Shown piece by piece: positions 26,333 through 34,366 of a stretch of DNA of 64,000 nt. Under the pieces are notes generated by a model that was given only the letters and a program-made list of their open reading frames with translations, did no database searches and was not told where the DNA came from. Source of the stretch: Akkermansiaceae bacterium (lineage in GTDB: Bacteria; Verrucomicrobiota; Verrucomicrobiia; Verrucomicrobiales; Akkermansiaceae); contig SUVN01000007.1 of NCBI GenBank assembly GCA_015061985.1, positions 20,121 to 84,120 of the forward strand. Direction: 5' to 3'. Within the stretch, counting starts at the first letter, position 1. Every line of letters starts with the position of its first letter. Both the position numbers and the translations under genes were made by a program.

Positions 26333-26869
26333 ATGTATCGCTATATCACATCTCTTCTCCTGCTTCTCGTCCTGCTGCTCACCGGATGCCAGCAGCAGCG
26401 CTACAGACAGGGTGCTTCCGCACGCACGCCCAAGTACGTGTACAGGGCGGGCTACACCCCTCGTCTGCTGCCCAGCGGCAGGGCCACCATTCCCCGTCAT
26501 GCTCCGGAACGGGTCAAGAAAGCCATCATGGCAGCCAACAAGATTGTGGGTCGTCCGTATCGTCTCGGTGGCGGACACGGTCGGCATCATGACTCGGCCT
26601 ACGATTGCTCCGGAAGTGTGGCTTTTGTGCTGCGCGAGGCAGGCATGCTGCGCCAGGGCAGACAGCCCGTCTCCGGCTACTTCCTGCGCTGGGGGCGTCC
26701 GGGTTTTGGCAAATGGATAACCGTGTATGCCAAGCGTGGTCATGTTTTCATGATGATTGCCGGGCTGCGTTTTGACACAACCGGCAGTGGACGCGGAGTG
26801 GGTCCACGCTGGTACACCAAGAGCCGTCCCTGCGGTGGATTCTATGTGCGACGACTCCCCGGCTATTGA
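26333..26869 (+). CDS. NlpC/P60-like peptidase lipoprotein
   Basis: The 178-residue product has a lipoprotein signal (MYRYITSLLLLLVLLLTGC, lipobox LTGC). A small papain-fold peptidase-like domain follows: the presumed nucleophile lies in YDCSGSVAFVLREAG and the presumed His in RGHVFMMIAGLRFD. The preceding KIVGRPYRLGGGHGRHHDSA fits the entry to the active site in NlpC/P60 enzymes, which cut peptidoglycan stem peptides. It probably sits in the periplasm attached to a membrane. It is smaller than typical NlpC proteins and diverged, so a CHAP-type amidase or another peptidoglycan binder remains possible. Confidence 0.7.
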   Translation: MYRYITSLLLLLVLLLTGCQQQRYRQGASARTPKYVYRAGYTPRLLPSGRATIPRHAPERVKKAIMAANKIVGRPYRLGGGHGRHHDSAYDCSGSVAFVLREAGMLRQGRQPVSGYFLRWGRPGFGKWITVYAKRGHVFMMIAGLRFDTTGSGRGVGPRWYTKSRPCGGFYVRRLPGY

Positions 26870-26928
26870 TGACCGCATAAAAGTTTCCCCGATTACCCAC
26901 CGACAACAAATAGTACATATCCTTAAAG

Positions 26929-27267
26929 ATGAACGAAGAAAACGAACGCAACCACGGCCCGCAACGCATTGATGACATCATGCAGCGCTGGGGGCTGGAT
27001 AATCATGATTTAGTCACCTCCTCCATTGAGCAGCTCACCCACAAACAGGTGCAGAAAGCGCGGCAGGGTCGGCAGCTCACTCTCAAGATGATGCAGAAAG
27101 TGGCGCGCACCCTCAATATCTGCATCTGGAACGGCCTGAACGATGAGGAAAAAGAGGCATACTATGAATACATCCACCGCGATTTATTCACCTATGCCAA
27201 AGGCTATGATCCGAATTGGGCCGACCCCAACGAGGTCATTCTGAAAGCAAGAGCCGCGAAAAAGTAA
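26929..27267 (+). CDS. small putative DNA-binding protein
   Basis: The 112-residue cytoplasmic protein has the central segment LDNHDLVTSSIEQLTHKQVQ ... ARQGRQLTLKMMQKVARTLN. This looks like a Cro/XRE-type helix-turn-helix followed by the usual last helix. The C-terminal part (EEKEAYYEYIHRDLFTYAKG) is acidic and aromatic. It precedes xseA by 9 nt and is probably cotranscribed. The target is unknown; a regulatory role is inferred from fold only. Confidence 0.6.
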   Translation: MNEENERNHGPQRIDDIMQRWGLDNHDLVTSSIEQLTHKQVQKARQGRQLTLKMMQKVARTLNICIWNGLNDEEKEAYYEYIHRDLFTYAKGYDPNWADPNEVILKARAAKK

Positions 27268-27276
27268 ACGGGCAAA

Positions 27277-28611
27277 ATGCCGCTGACTGTCACAGAGCTG
27301 GTCGCCCGACTCAAACACACGGTAGAACTCCACATTGGAGAACAGTGTGTGGTGGGGGAAGTAGGCTCCTGCAAAGCAGCTGCCAGCGGCCACATCTATT
27401 TCACCCTCAAGGACGCGCATGCGCAGCTGCAATGCGCCATGTATGCTTTCCGGGCGCGTGCTTCGCGGGTGCAGCTGCGGGAGGGCATGCAGGTGGAGCT
27501 GTACGGCAAAGCCACCGTCTGGGAAGGGCGCGGCTCGCTACAGTTCATCGTGGACAGGGTGAAAGAGGCAGGTAAAGGCAGCCTGCAACAGCAGTTTGAG
27601 GAGTTAAAACAACGCCTCATGGCTGAGGGACTATTCGATACGTCCCGCAAACGCCCCCTGCCCCCATTCCCGCAAAGCGTGGCGCTCATCACCTCTCCTG
27701 CGGGTGCAGTCATTCAGGACATGCGCCACCGACTGGAGCAACGCGCACCGTGGATGCAGGTCTGGTTCTACCCTGTTCAGGTACAGGGAAAAGGAGCCGA
27801 ATACGGGCTTGCAGAAGCCATCCGACGACTGGGGCATCCGGAAGAGTCCGGGCTTCCCCGGGTCGATTATCTGGTACTGGCGCGCGGCGGTGGTTCCATG
27901 GAGGATTTATGGTGCTTCAATGAAGAAATACTGGCTCGGGCCATTGCCGCCTGCCCCATCCCCGTGGTCTCCGCCGTAGGGCACGAGACGGATTTTACCA
28001 TAGCCGATTTCGTTGCGGACTTGCGGGCACCCACCCCCACCGCTGCTATCGAGCTGACCACCCCGGATGCCGCAGAGTTGCTGACACGCCTCAACGGCAC
28101 AGAACAACACCTGCGCCGCAGGCTGCAACAAAGCCTCCAAATGGCAAAGCTGCGATTGAAAGCCGCCTGTCAGGGAAAATTAAGCCGTCCGCAGGAAATA
28201 TTGGCACCCTTCCAGCAGAAACTCGACATCCTGGCAGATGAACTCACAACCACCGGTAAACTGCGACTCCGCCAGGCGCACGAATATCTCAACACGGCGG
28301 AAGCGCACCTATCCCCACGCATCGCACAGCGTGGCATTGAGGCAGCGCAGCAGCGCCTGACCACCACAGAGCAATCCCTCATGCGAATTGTTGCCGCAAG
28401 ACTGCAACGCGCCGATGCTCAGCTGAACACCATGGAGGCCAGACTGTCTGCCTCCAGTCCGCAACATGCCCTCGACAGAGGTTTCGCCTTTGTCCGCACC
28501 CCCGGGGGCAAGCTAGCCCGACGAGCAGCTGATTTTTCGCCCGGAGACCGTCTGGCAATTCGTCTGGCAGAAGGCAGTCTGGACGCAACCGTCAATCACA
28601 CCATTCCATAA
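27277..28611 (+). CDS. xseA: exodeoxyribonuclease VII large subunit
   Basis: The 444-residue catalytic subunit of a single-strand DNA exonuclease begins with an OB-fold (LTVTELVARLKHTVELHIGE, GHIYFTLKDAHAQLQCAMY). It continues with the nuclease core: VALITSPAGAVIQDM, RVDYLVLARGGGSMEDLWCF, VSAVGHETDFTIADFVADLR and RAPTPTAAIELTTP. It has the long coiled-coil and the C-terminal beta piece ALDRGFAFVRTPGGKL. The small subunit xseB is not adjacent, so it must lie elsewhere. Confidence 0.95.
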   Translation: MPLTVTELVARLKHTVELHIGEQCVVGEVGSCKAAASGHIYFTLKDAHAQLQCAMYAFRARASRVQLREGMQVELYGKATVWEGRGSLQFIVDRVKEAGKGSLQQQFEELKQRLMAEGLFDTSRKRPLPPFPQSVALITSPAGAVIQDMRHRLEQRAPWMQVWFYPVQVQGKGAEYGLAEAIRRLGHPEESGLPRVDYLVLARGGGSMEDLWCFNEEILARAIAACPIPVVSAVGHETDFTIADFVADLRAPTPTAAIELTTPDAAELLTRLNGTEQHLRRRLQQSLQMAKLRLKAACQGKLSRPQEILAPFQQKLDILADELTTTGKLRLRQAHEYLNTAEAHLSPRIAQRGIEAAQQRLTTTEQSLMRIVAARLQRADAQLNTMEARLSASSPQHALDRGFAFVRTPGGKLARRAADFSPGDRLAIRLAEGSLDATVNHTIP

Positions 28612-28618
28612 AACATCC

Positions 28619-29017
28619 ATGAAAACCGCCCTCGTTCTATCACTTATTGCAGCAGCCACCTGTTACGGACAGCACTTCTACGGTCCGAACGGCAGCTTCA
28701 ACGGCAGTTCCCGCACCTCCGGCAACACCACCAGATATTATGACTCCGGCGGCCGCCACGTCGGCACCGCAGAAAAATCCGGCAACACCACCCGTTATTA
28801 CGATGCCCGGGGCTCCTACCAGGGGTCTTCCACAGAATCCGGCGGTAACACTCGCTACTACGACTCGCGCGGCAGCTTCCGAGGCTCGTCCTCCCGCTCC
28901 GGCAGCGAGACCCGCTACTATGACTCCCGCGGTTCCTACTGTGGCTCTGCTTCTGAATCCGGGGGAACGACTCGTTATTACAACTCCCGGGGCTCTTACC
29001 AGGGCTCCAAACGATAA
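28619..29017 (+). CDS. secreted protein of tandem Tyr/Gly/Ser repeats
   Basis: The 132-residue product has a signal peptide (MKTALVLSLIAAATCYG). The remainder is six roughly 20-residue repeats of the form TRYYDSRGSYQGSSSESGG, for example TTRYYDARGSYQGSSTESGG and ETRYYDSRGSYCGSASESGG. A single Cys sits in the fifth copy. Similar YD-type repeats are found in exported proteins of unknown role and in YD/Rhs proteins, where they form beta-hairpins. It starts 7 nt after xseA, possibly as the last gene of that transcript. It may be an extracellular adhesive or matrix component, which is a guess. Confidence 0.7.
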   Translation: MKTALVLSLIAAATCYGQHFYGPNGSFNGSSRTSGNTTRYYDSGGRHVGTAEKSGNTTRYYDARGSYQGSSTESGGNTRYYDSRGSFRGSSSRSGSETRYYDSRGSYCGSASESGGTTRYYNSRGSYQGSKR

Positions 29018-29054
29018 TTTTTACATATTTTTTCACAAAACTACAAAAAAAGGC

Positions 29055-29083
29055 TTGCATCTGCGGAGTAATTCGTGTATAGT
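29055..29083 (+). promoter_or_regulatory. tRNA-Leu promoter
   Basis: TTGCAT (29055-29060), 17 bp, TATAGT (29078-29083), 27 nt before the tRNA. Confidence 0.75.
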
Positions 29084-29110
29084 TCGGTCGTGCCCGCTGT
29101 GGCAACCGAT

Positions 29111-29192
29111 GCTCGGTTGGCGGAACTGGTAGACGCGTTAGACTAAGGATCTAATGGTGAGAGCCGTGGGGGTTCGAGTCCCCCATCGAGCA
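29111..29192 (+). tRNA. tRNA-Leu, anticodon AAG
   Basis: The 82-nt class II tRNA has acceptor GCTCGGT/ATCGAGC-A, D-arm GCG/CGC, anticodon stem TTAGA/TCTAA with loop CTAAGGA and a variable arm GG-TGAGAG-CC. The T-arm is GGGGG/CCCCC. The loop gives anticodon AAG (29145-29147), for Leu CUU; A34 would need conversion to inosine by TadA. CCA is not encoded. A terminator follows directly, so it is a single-gene unit. Confidence 0.93.
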
Positions 29193-29194
29193 TG

Positions 29195-29230
29195 AAACGC
29201 TCAGGAGAAAATCCTGAGCGTTTTTCTTTT
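29195..29230 (+). terminator. tRNA-Leu terminator
   Basis: AAACGCTCAGGA, loop GAAAA, TCCTGAGCGTTT, then TTCTTTT. Confidence 0.85.
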
Positions 29231-29285
29231 GAGCACGGCGCGGAAAAAATAGTGCCTGGCCCCATCCGAAATAAAGCGATTATAC

Positions 29286-29314
29286 TTGAAAACAAGCAGG
29301 CTTCATGATAGAGT
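29286..29314 (+). promoter_or_regulatory. promoter of the second PiT gene
   Basis: TTGAAA (29286-29291), 17 bp, TAGAGT (29309-29314), 11 nt, ATG at 29326. Confidence 0.7.
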
Positions 29315-29325
29315 GACTCAAACAC

Positions 29326-31536
29326 ATGGACACCATCTATTATGTGATATACGGATTGCTGATGTTCCTGTCGGTCTTCGGGCTGATTGTGGGCGTGAGC
29401 AATGATGCCTGTAACTTCCTTAACTCCTCACTGGGGTGTCGCGCGGCTTCATTCAACGCCGTGGTAGCCGTGGCCGCCGTGGGCGTGCTGCTGGGAGCAT
29501 CGTTCTCCAGCGGCATGATGGAGGTAGCCCGCAGCGGCGTTTTCCTGCCACAGGAGTTTACTTTCCACGAGGTCATGATTCTGTTTCTGGCGGTGATGAT
29601 TGCCAACGTCATTCTGCTGGATATATACAACACGCTGGGGCTTCCCACGTCCACCACCATTGCGCTGGTGTTTGCCTTGCTGGGCTCTGCGCTGGGTATG
29701 GCGCTCTACAGCAGCGGCAATTCACCGGAAAACAACATCGGGGACTATATCAACAGCAGCAACGCTTTCCGCATTGTCACCGGCATCTTCGCCTCCGTGG
29801 CCATTGCCTTCACCACAGGCACGGCAGTCATGTGGCTGTCCCGCCTGCTGTTCAGCTTCCACTACAAACGCACTTTCCGCTATATCGGGCCGCTGTGGTG
29901 CGGCATGGCCTTCACCGCCATCACCTACTTTGCCGTCTTCAAGGGGCTGAAAGACAGCACCATCATGCCGAAGGAGATTATGCAGTATATTGATACCCAC
30001 ATGGCCATGGTGCTTCCCTGCTGCTTCATCGGCTGGAGCATCCTTGCCGCCGTGCTGCAATACCTCTTCCGCGTGAACACGCTGCGCCTCACCGTGCTGG
30101 CCGGCACCGGCGCGCTGGCCCTTGCTTTCGCAGGCAACGACCTGGTGAACTTCATCGGTGTGTTCATGGCTGCCAAGTCTGCCATGGGTATTGCCAACGA
30201 GACGCTGGCAGCCGGAGGCGACCTTGCCACGCTCAAGATGAGTGCGCTCAATCAGCCACAGACGGCAGACCTCATCTACCTGGTGGGTGCCGGTCTCATC
30301 ATGGTGTCCGCCCTCTTCTTCTCCAAAAAAGCCCGCAAGGTAACGGAGACGGAGCTGAAGCTCTCTTCCGCCAACACCAGCAAAGAGCGTTTCGGCTCCA
30401 GTTCCCCTGCCCGTGTGATGGTGCGCTACACGCTCAACACTTTCCGCTTTATCGCCTCTATCACCCCGAAACCCGTGGCAGACTTTGTTTCCAGACGCTT
30501 CACCCCTCTGGCTCCGGAGGAAGAAAGCGGTGCGCTGTATGACCAGGTGCGTGGTTCCGTCAACCTGACGGTAGCTGCTCTGCTCATCTCCATGGCCACC
30601 ACGATGAAACTGCCCCTTTCCACCACCTATGTCACCTTCATGGTGGCTATGGGCTCCTCTCTGGCAGACCGCGCCTGGGGACGCGACACGGCAGTGTACC
30701 GCATCACCGGCGTGCTCACCGTGGTGGGCGGCTGGTTCATCACCGCTATAGGTGCCTGTCTGGCTTCGTTCCTGGTGGCCGTCACCATGGCCTACGGTGG
30801 CTTCTGGGGCATTGTCATCATGGTGGTCATTGGTGGCGCTCTTCTTATCAAGTCGTCCATTCTGGGCGGTAGTGAGAAGCAGGAAGTCCGCCTGTTGGAT
30901 GTGAACAAGGATGCCTCTGTGTATGAGTTCGGTGCCGCTGCCGCCGGGCGACTGGGTCGCATGGTCGGCATCTATAAGGCCATGGTGAAGGCGCTGCTGG
31001 AAGAAGACCGCGATGCCCTCAAGCGCCTGCGCAAGAAGACGCGCTCACTCCGTCGCGATCTGGAGCTTATCCGCGAGAACGAGGTGCTGCCCACCCTGCC
31101 GACCATTCCCAAGGAGCTTGCCGACCGCGGGCAGCTCATCTTCCGCATCACGGAGATTTCCATCAACACCTGCGAGCGTCTGCTCACGCTTGTGAAAGCC
31201 GCGTACAACCACATCGACAACAACCACGAGGGACTCAACGAAGCACAGGGCAAAGATTTGCTGGCTCTGACCGAGAAAATCGGGCGTTTCTACCCCAACC
31301 TCACCGATATGCTCAAAGCGGGCAATTATGAAGGCATTGCTGCCATGCTGGAAACTACTGACCAGCTGGGAGACGACTTTGCCGATTGCATCACCCGCCA
31401 CCTCATGCACCACGCAGAGGACGAAAGCGGCATGCGTAACGGCATCCTGTACCTGACGCTGCTCAACGAGACGCGCGCCATGGTCAGCCATGCCTTCGCC
31501 CTCATCGGCCGTATCAAGGATCTTTACGAAGGCTGA
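29326..31536 (+). CDS. PiT-family phosphate transporter with PhoU-like domain (second copy)
   Basis: The 736-residue paralogue of the protein at 1181-3409 is alignable along its full length. It has the same PiT signatures (VGVSNDACNFLNSSLG, AFAGNDLVNFIGVFMA, LPLSTTYVTFMVAMGSS) and the same C-terminal PhoU-like helical region (HIDNNHEGLNEAQG, DDFADCITRHLMHH). The two genes are 28 kb apart in the same orientation and each has its own promoter and terminator, so they may serve different phosphate conditions. Neither has an obvious Pho box that I can see. Confidence 0.92.
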   Translation: MDTIYYVIYGLLMFLSVFGLIVGVSNDACNFLNSSLGCRAASFNAVVAVAAVGVLLGASFSSGMMEVARSGVFLPQEFTFHEVMILFLAVMIANVILLDIYNTLGLPTSTTIALVFALLGSALGMALYSSGNSPENNIGDYINSSNAFRIVTGIFASVAIAFTTGTAVMWLSRLLFSFHYKRTFRYIGPLWCGMAFTAITYFAVFKGLKDSTIMPKEIMQYIDTHMAMVLPCCFIGWSILAAVLQYLFRVNTLRLTVLAGTGALALAFAGNDLVNFIGVFMAAKSAMGIANETLAAGGDLATLKMSALNQPQTADLIYLVGAGLIMVSALFFSKKARKVTETELKLSSANTSKERFGSSSPARVMVRYTLNTFRFIASITPKPVADFVSRRFTPLAPEEESGALYDQVRGSVNLTVAALLISMATTMKLPLSTTYVTFMVAMGSSLADRAWGRDTAVYRITGVLTVVGGWFITAIGACLASFLVAVTMAYGGFWGIVIMVVIGGALLIKSSILGGSEKQEVRLLDVNKDASVYEFGAAAAGRLGRMVGIYKAMVKALLEEDRDALKRLRKKTRSLRRDLELIRENEVLPTLPTIPKELADRGQLIFRITEISINTCERLLTLVKAAYNHIDNNHEGLNEAQGKDLLALTEKIGRFYPNLTDMLKAGNYEGIAAMLETTDQLGDDFADCITRHLMHHAEDESGMRNGILYLTLLNETRAMVSHAFALIGRIKDLYEG

Positions 31537-31555
31537 TAGATTCACTAAATCAATG

Positions 31556-31598
31556 CAAAAGAGAGGTGGAAATCAACAGATTTTCACCTCTCTTTTGT
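31556..31598. terminator. bidirectional terminator
   Basis: AAAAGAGAGGTGGAAA, loop, TTTTCACCTCTCTTTT. The A-run on one side and the T-run on the other let it serve both the PiT gene and the convergent GtrA gene. Confidence 0.8.
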
Positions 31599-31660
31599 TC
31601 GAAATGCACGATTCAGACATCTGACCAGCAGGAATTATCGGGGCGTGCTACATTTATCGT

Positions 31661-32170
31661 TTAACCATCAGATAACTGCTTTTGCCTATCACAAAGAAAA
31701 AAACGAACCATCAGGAAATTGGTCGGAACAACGATAAAATACACAGGGATGGGCAACAAAGTTTCAGGTTTCCCGACAAAAGGAAAATAAACAATCAACG
31801 CCGGACAGGCAGCCTGTACCATCCACGCCAGCCATGCCCCTGCACCCGCCACACGGAACAGGTTAAGTAATGCCACATGCAGGCCGGCATTAACAGCATG
31901 ACTGAACGCAAAACCAACACCTTTCGCAACACTACCGGATGTCTTGAAAGTCCACCGCAAAGATACAAAATAGTTGGCAATGAAACTTATGGCATACCCA
32001 AGCGTGTATGTACAAGAAAGAGCAAACGGCCGAGAGCCATCCACCCCCAACAACGCGTTCAATCCCCAATACGCCATCAGGTGGAGTAATGTTGCCCCAA
32101 CTCCGACGACAAAAAAGCGGCAAAACTCCCCGGTTATGCCTTGTCCGGCACTTGTGCGCAATACCGACAT
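31661..32170 (-). CDS. GtrA-family membrane protein
   Basis: The 169-residue, four-helix protein is of the GtrA/DPMS family, which helps move or modify lipid-linked sugars for cell-surface polysaccharide. Hallmarks are RFFVVGVGATLLHLMAYWGL at the start and TYTLGYAISFIANYFVSLRW with the conserved NYxxxxxWTF motif (VSLRWTF). Its start overlaps the upstream gene's stop by one base, so the two are coupled. Confidence 0.85.
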   Translation of the reverse strand: MSVLRTSAGQGITGEFCRFFVVGVGATLLHLMAYWGLNALLGVDGSRPFALSCTYTLGYAISFIANYFVSLRWTFKTSGSVAKGVGFAFSHAVNAGLHVALLNLFRVAGAGAWLAWMVQAACPALIVYFPFVGKPETLLPIPVYFIVVPTNFLMVRFFLCDRQKQLSDG

Positions 32171-32967
32171 TACAGCAGTTCCGGCAGGAAGTAAAACTTC
32201 AGCAGCTCTATCTGGTCCTCACGGGTCAACAGGTAGCCGTCCTTGGGGTCGAGCCACTGGAAGGAATGTATGGACTTGCGGCAGGAGCCGATGGGGTCAT
32301 CGGGAGAGGGTGCGGGCAGCTTGTCCAGAAGCTGGGGGGCGAAAAGCTCCACCAGTTCCATGGTGGTCAGCTCCGGCATGGCAGGGATGATAGAGGGAAT
32401 ACCCAGCGGGATGCAGCGCTCCACATCGCCCATAATACGCTGGGGAAGGTAGAGCTGGTGGCGCTCCAGAGGAGCAAAGGGCAGCTTGCCTTTCTTCACC
32501 GTATCGGGATAGAGCAGCGTGTGCAGCAGCGGATTAAACTCCGGGCGCGGGTTGGCAATCTCCGTCAGGTGCACATTGAGCACACGGCCGAACTGGCGGT
32601 TGACCGCCTGATACATGTTGATGCGGTTCTGCACATAGGGGTCATCGCTGCTCTGGATGGCGGGGGTATTCTCATCCGCATCATGGGGAAGCATATCGGC
32701 CGTGGTCACGAAAACGGTCAGCTCCGGCTTGATATCGCTGAGGTGGTTAATGAGGTAGTTGGTGGCCTTTGTATCAGCCTCCACATCCTGCCGCACAGCA
32801 ACGGGGCCGTTGGCCACGGCATTATCCAGATACACCATCATGCGAAAGCTCTTACCGAATGACAGGCGGAAGTTCTCCTTGTCAATCAGGTAATCGAAAT
32901 AGCGATGCTTGGTCCAGTACTTGCCGAAGATGGTGCTTGCACCGAAGAATGCCGTATCGTGACTCAT
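32170..32967 (-). CDS. SDR-like NAD(P)-binding protein of unknown specificity
   Basis: The 265-residue product begins MSHDTAFFGASTIFGKYW, whose GASTIFG resembles the GxxGxxG turn of extended short-chain dehydrogenases. It continues with ELTVFVTTADMLPHDADENT and YVQNRINMYQAVNRQFGRVL. The usual YxxxK is replaced by a region such as LERHQLYLPQRIMGDVER, so this may be a degenerate or non-catalytic relative. The frame extends to 33048, but the start at 32967 gives the normal Rossmann N-terminus. Because it is coupled to gtrA, a role in nucleotide-sugar or surface polysaccharide metabolism is inferred. Confidence 0.5.
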   Translation of the reverse strand: MSHDTAFFGASTIFGKYWTKHRYFDYLIDKENFRLSFGKSFRMMVYLDNAVANGPVAVRQDVEADTKATNYLINHLSDIKPELTVFVTTADMLPHDADENTPAIQSSDDPYVQNRINMYQAVNRQFGRVLNVHLTEIANPRPEFNPLLHTLLYPDTVKKGKLPFAPLERHQLYLPQRIMGDVERCIPLGIPSIIPAMPELTTMELVELFAPQLLDKLPAPSPDDPIGSCRKSIHSFQWLDPKDGYLLTREDQIELLKFYFLPELL

Positions 32968-33107
32968 GATGCCCGGCATTCTACCCGATTTTTCAGCACA
33001 TTGCAAGAAGGAAGCAGGCCAACGCCTCCCAAAAAAGCAAAAAGGCATCCCGCAGGATGCCTCCGAAATAAAACCCGGAGCGGAAAGCCCCGGGGTTTAT
33101 TTCAAAA

Positions 33108-33290
33108 TCAGGCCTCAGCTTCAGCAGCCTTCTTCTTGGCAGGAGCCTTCTTGGCGGGCTCTTCCTTCACTACCTTCTTGGCAAGCTGAACGGGAGCCGT
33201 ATTCTTGCTGTTCTTGAGGATTTCCTTCTGGCGCTTGATGTAAGCGGTACGACGGCGACGCTTGGTCTCCTTACGATGCTGTTGACCCAT
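33108..33290 (-). CDS. small highly basic protein
   Basis: The 60-residue protein begins MGQQHRKETKRRRRTAYIKR and is followed by QKEILKNSKNT and a Lys/Ala/Pro tail (KKAPAKKKAAEA). The compact basic N-terminus with no hydrophobic core looks like a nucleic-acid or ribosome-associated protein. The tail resembles those of verrucomicrobial and planctomycetal small basic proteins. An upstream frame to 33374 is open but unlike the rest. The function is unknown; rRNA or DNA binding is inferred from charge only. Confidence 0.65.
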   Translation of the reverse strand: MGQQHRKETKRRRRTAYIKRQKEILKNSKNTAPVQLAKKVVKEEPAKKAPAKKKAAEAEA

Positions 33291-33412
33291 GGTTGGTTCT
33301 TGTGTTTGTAGGGCAGGCAACGAACCCGCCCGGATGTTAATAAGATGTGCGTATGTTAATAGCCTTTTCATCACGACTTGGCAAGGCTAAAATGCGTATA
33401 CCCCCTTTTTTA

Positions 33413-33441
33413 TTGCTATTTTATGCCACTCATGGTATAAA
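33413..33441 (+). promoter_or_regulatory. panE promoter
   Basis: TTGCTA (33413-33418), 17 bp, TATAAA (33436-33441), 7 nt, ATG at 33449; predicted leaderless. Confidence 0.7.
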
Positions 33442-33448
33442 AAGGCGC

Positions 33449-34366
33449 ATGAAGATTGCCATTTTAGGAGCCGGAGCGCTGGGCTGTTACTACGGAGCCA
33501 GGCTGGCGGAAAGCGGGCAGGATGTAACGTTCATCGTCCGCTCTGCCTACGAACCCATACGGGAAAAAGGCCTGCGTGTAGAGAGCGTCCATGGCAACAT
33601 CCACCTGCCGTCTCCCCGTGTGTGCCGCACGCCGGAGGAATGCGGCCCGGTGGATTTGGTTATCGTCTGCTGGAAGTCCACCAGCAATGCCGGACTGGAT
33701 ACCGCCCTGCCTCCGCTGCTCAAGGAGGGGACAGAGGTCATCACCTTCCAAAACGGCATGGGCAATGCAGAGGCCATCTCCCGGCAGGTGGCAGCGGAGC
33801 GCATCTACATCGGGCTCTGCTTTGTCTGCTGCATGATGGACACCCCGGGAGAAATCCGGCATCTGGAGGGCGGCGACATCCAATTTGCTCCCTTTATCAG
33901 CAGCGATAGCGGAATGGCACGTGCGCAGGAGTTTGCGGATATGTTCGCCACTGCGGGTATCCGCACCATGGCTTTCCGCGATGCCGAGCGCATCCAGTGG
34001 TGCAAGCTGACCTGGAACATCCCCTTCAACGGGTTGTGCCTGGCGCTGGGCGGCATCAGCGTGCGGGAGCTCTTCACCATGCCGGAGCAGGTGCAGCGCG
34101 CCCGCGACATCATGGAGGAGGTGTGCCGCACGGCAGAGAATCGCGGATTCCCCCTGCCGCTGGACATCGTTCGCGATCAGATGGAGCGCACCGCCATCAT
34201 GGGAGACTTCATCCCCAGCAGCGCGGTGGATTATATACGCCGCCGCCCCGTGGAATACGATGCTATCTGGGGCACCACCCTGCAACGGGCGCTGAACAGC
34301 GGTACCCCCGTGCCGCACTGGCAGCAGCTGGCAGAAGACATCCGCAAGCGACTTTCGGAATCATGA
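33449..34366 (+). CDS. panE: 2-dehydropantoate 2-reductase
   Basis: The 305-residue ketopantoate reductase makes pantoate for coenzyme A. The NADPH-binding turn is at the very start (MKIAILGAGALGCYYGARLA). VIVCWKSTSNAGLDTALPPL, FQNGMGNAE and the catalytic-Lys region WCKLTWNIPFNGLCL follow, with RPVEYDAIWGTTL near the end. Related ApbA/PanE proteins with other 2-keto acid substrates cannot be excluded. The start follows the promoter by 7 nt; the longer frame from 33347 precedes the promoter. It overlaps the next gene by 4 nt. Confidence 0.88.
   Translation: MKIAILGAGALGCYYGARLAESGQDVTFIVRSAYEPIREKGLRVESVHGNIHLPSPRVCRTPEECGPVDLVIVCWKSTSNAGLDTALPPLLKEGTEVITFQNGMGNAEAISRQVAAERIYIGLCFVCCMMDTPGEIRHLEGGDIQFAPFISSDSGMARAQEFADMFATAGIRTMAFRDAERIQWCKLTWNIPFNGLCLALGGISVRELFTMPEQVQRARDIMEEVCRTAENRGFPLPLDIVRDQMERTAIMGDFIPSSAVDYIRRRPVEYDAIWGTTLQRALNSGTPVPHWQQLAEDIRKRLSES

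Noticed and set aside
28619..29017. CRISPR-like array
   Set aside because: The repeats are in-frame protein repeats of about 60 nt with variable sequence and a signal peptide in front.
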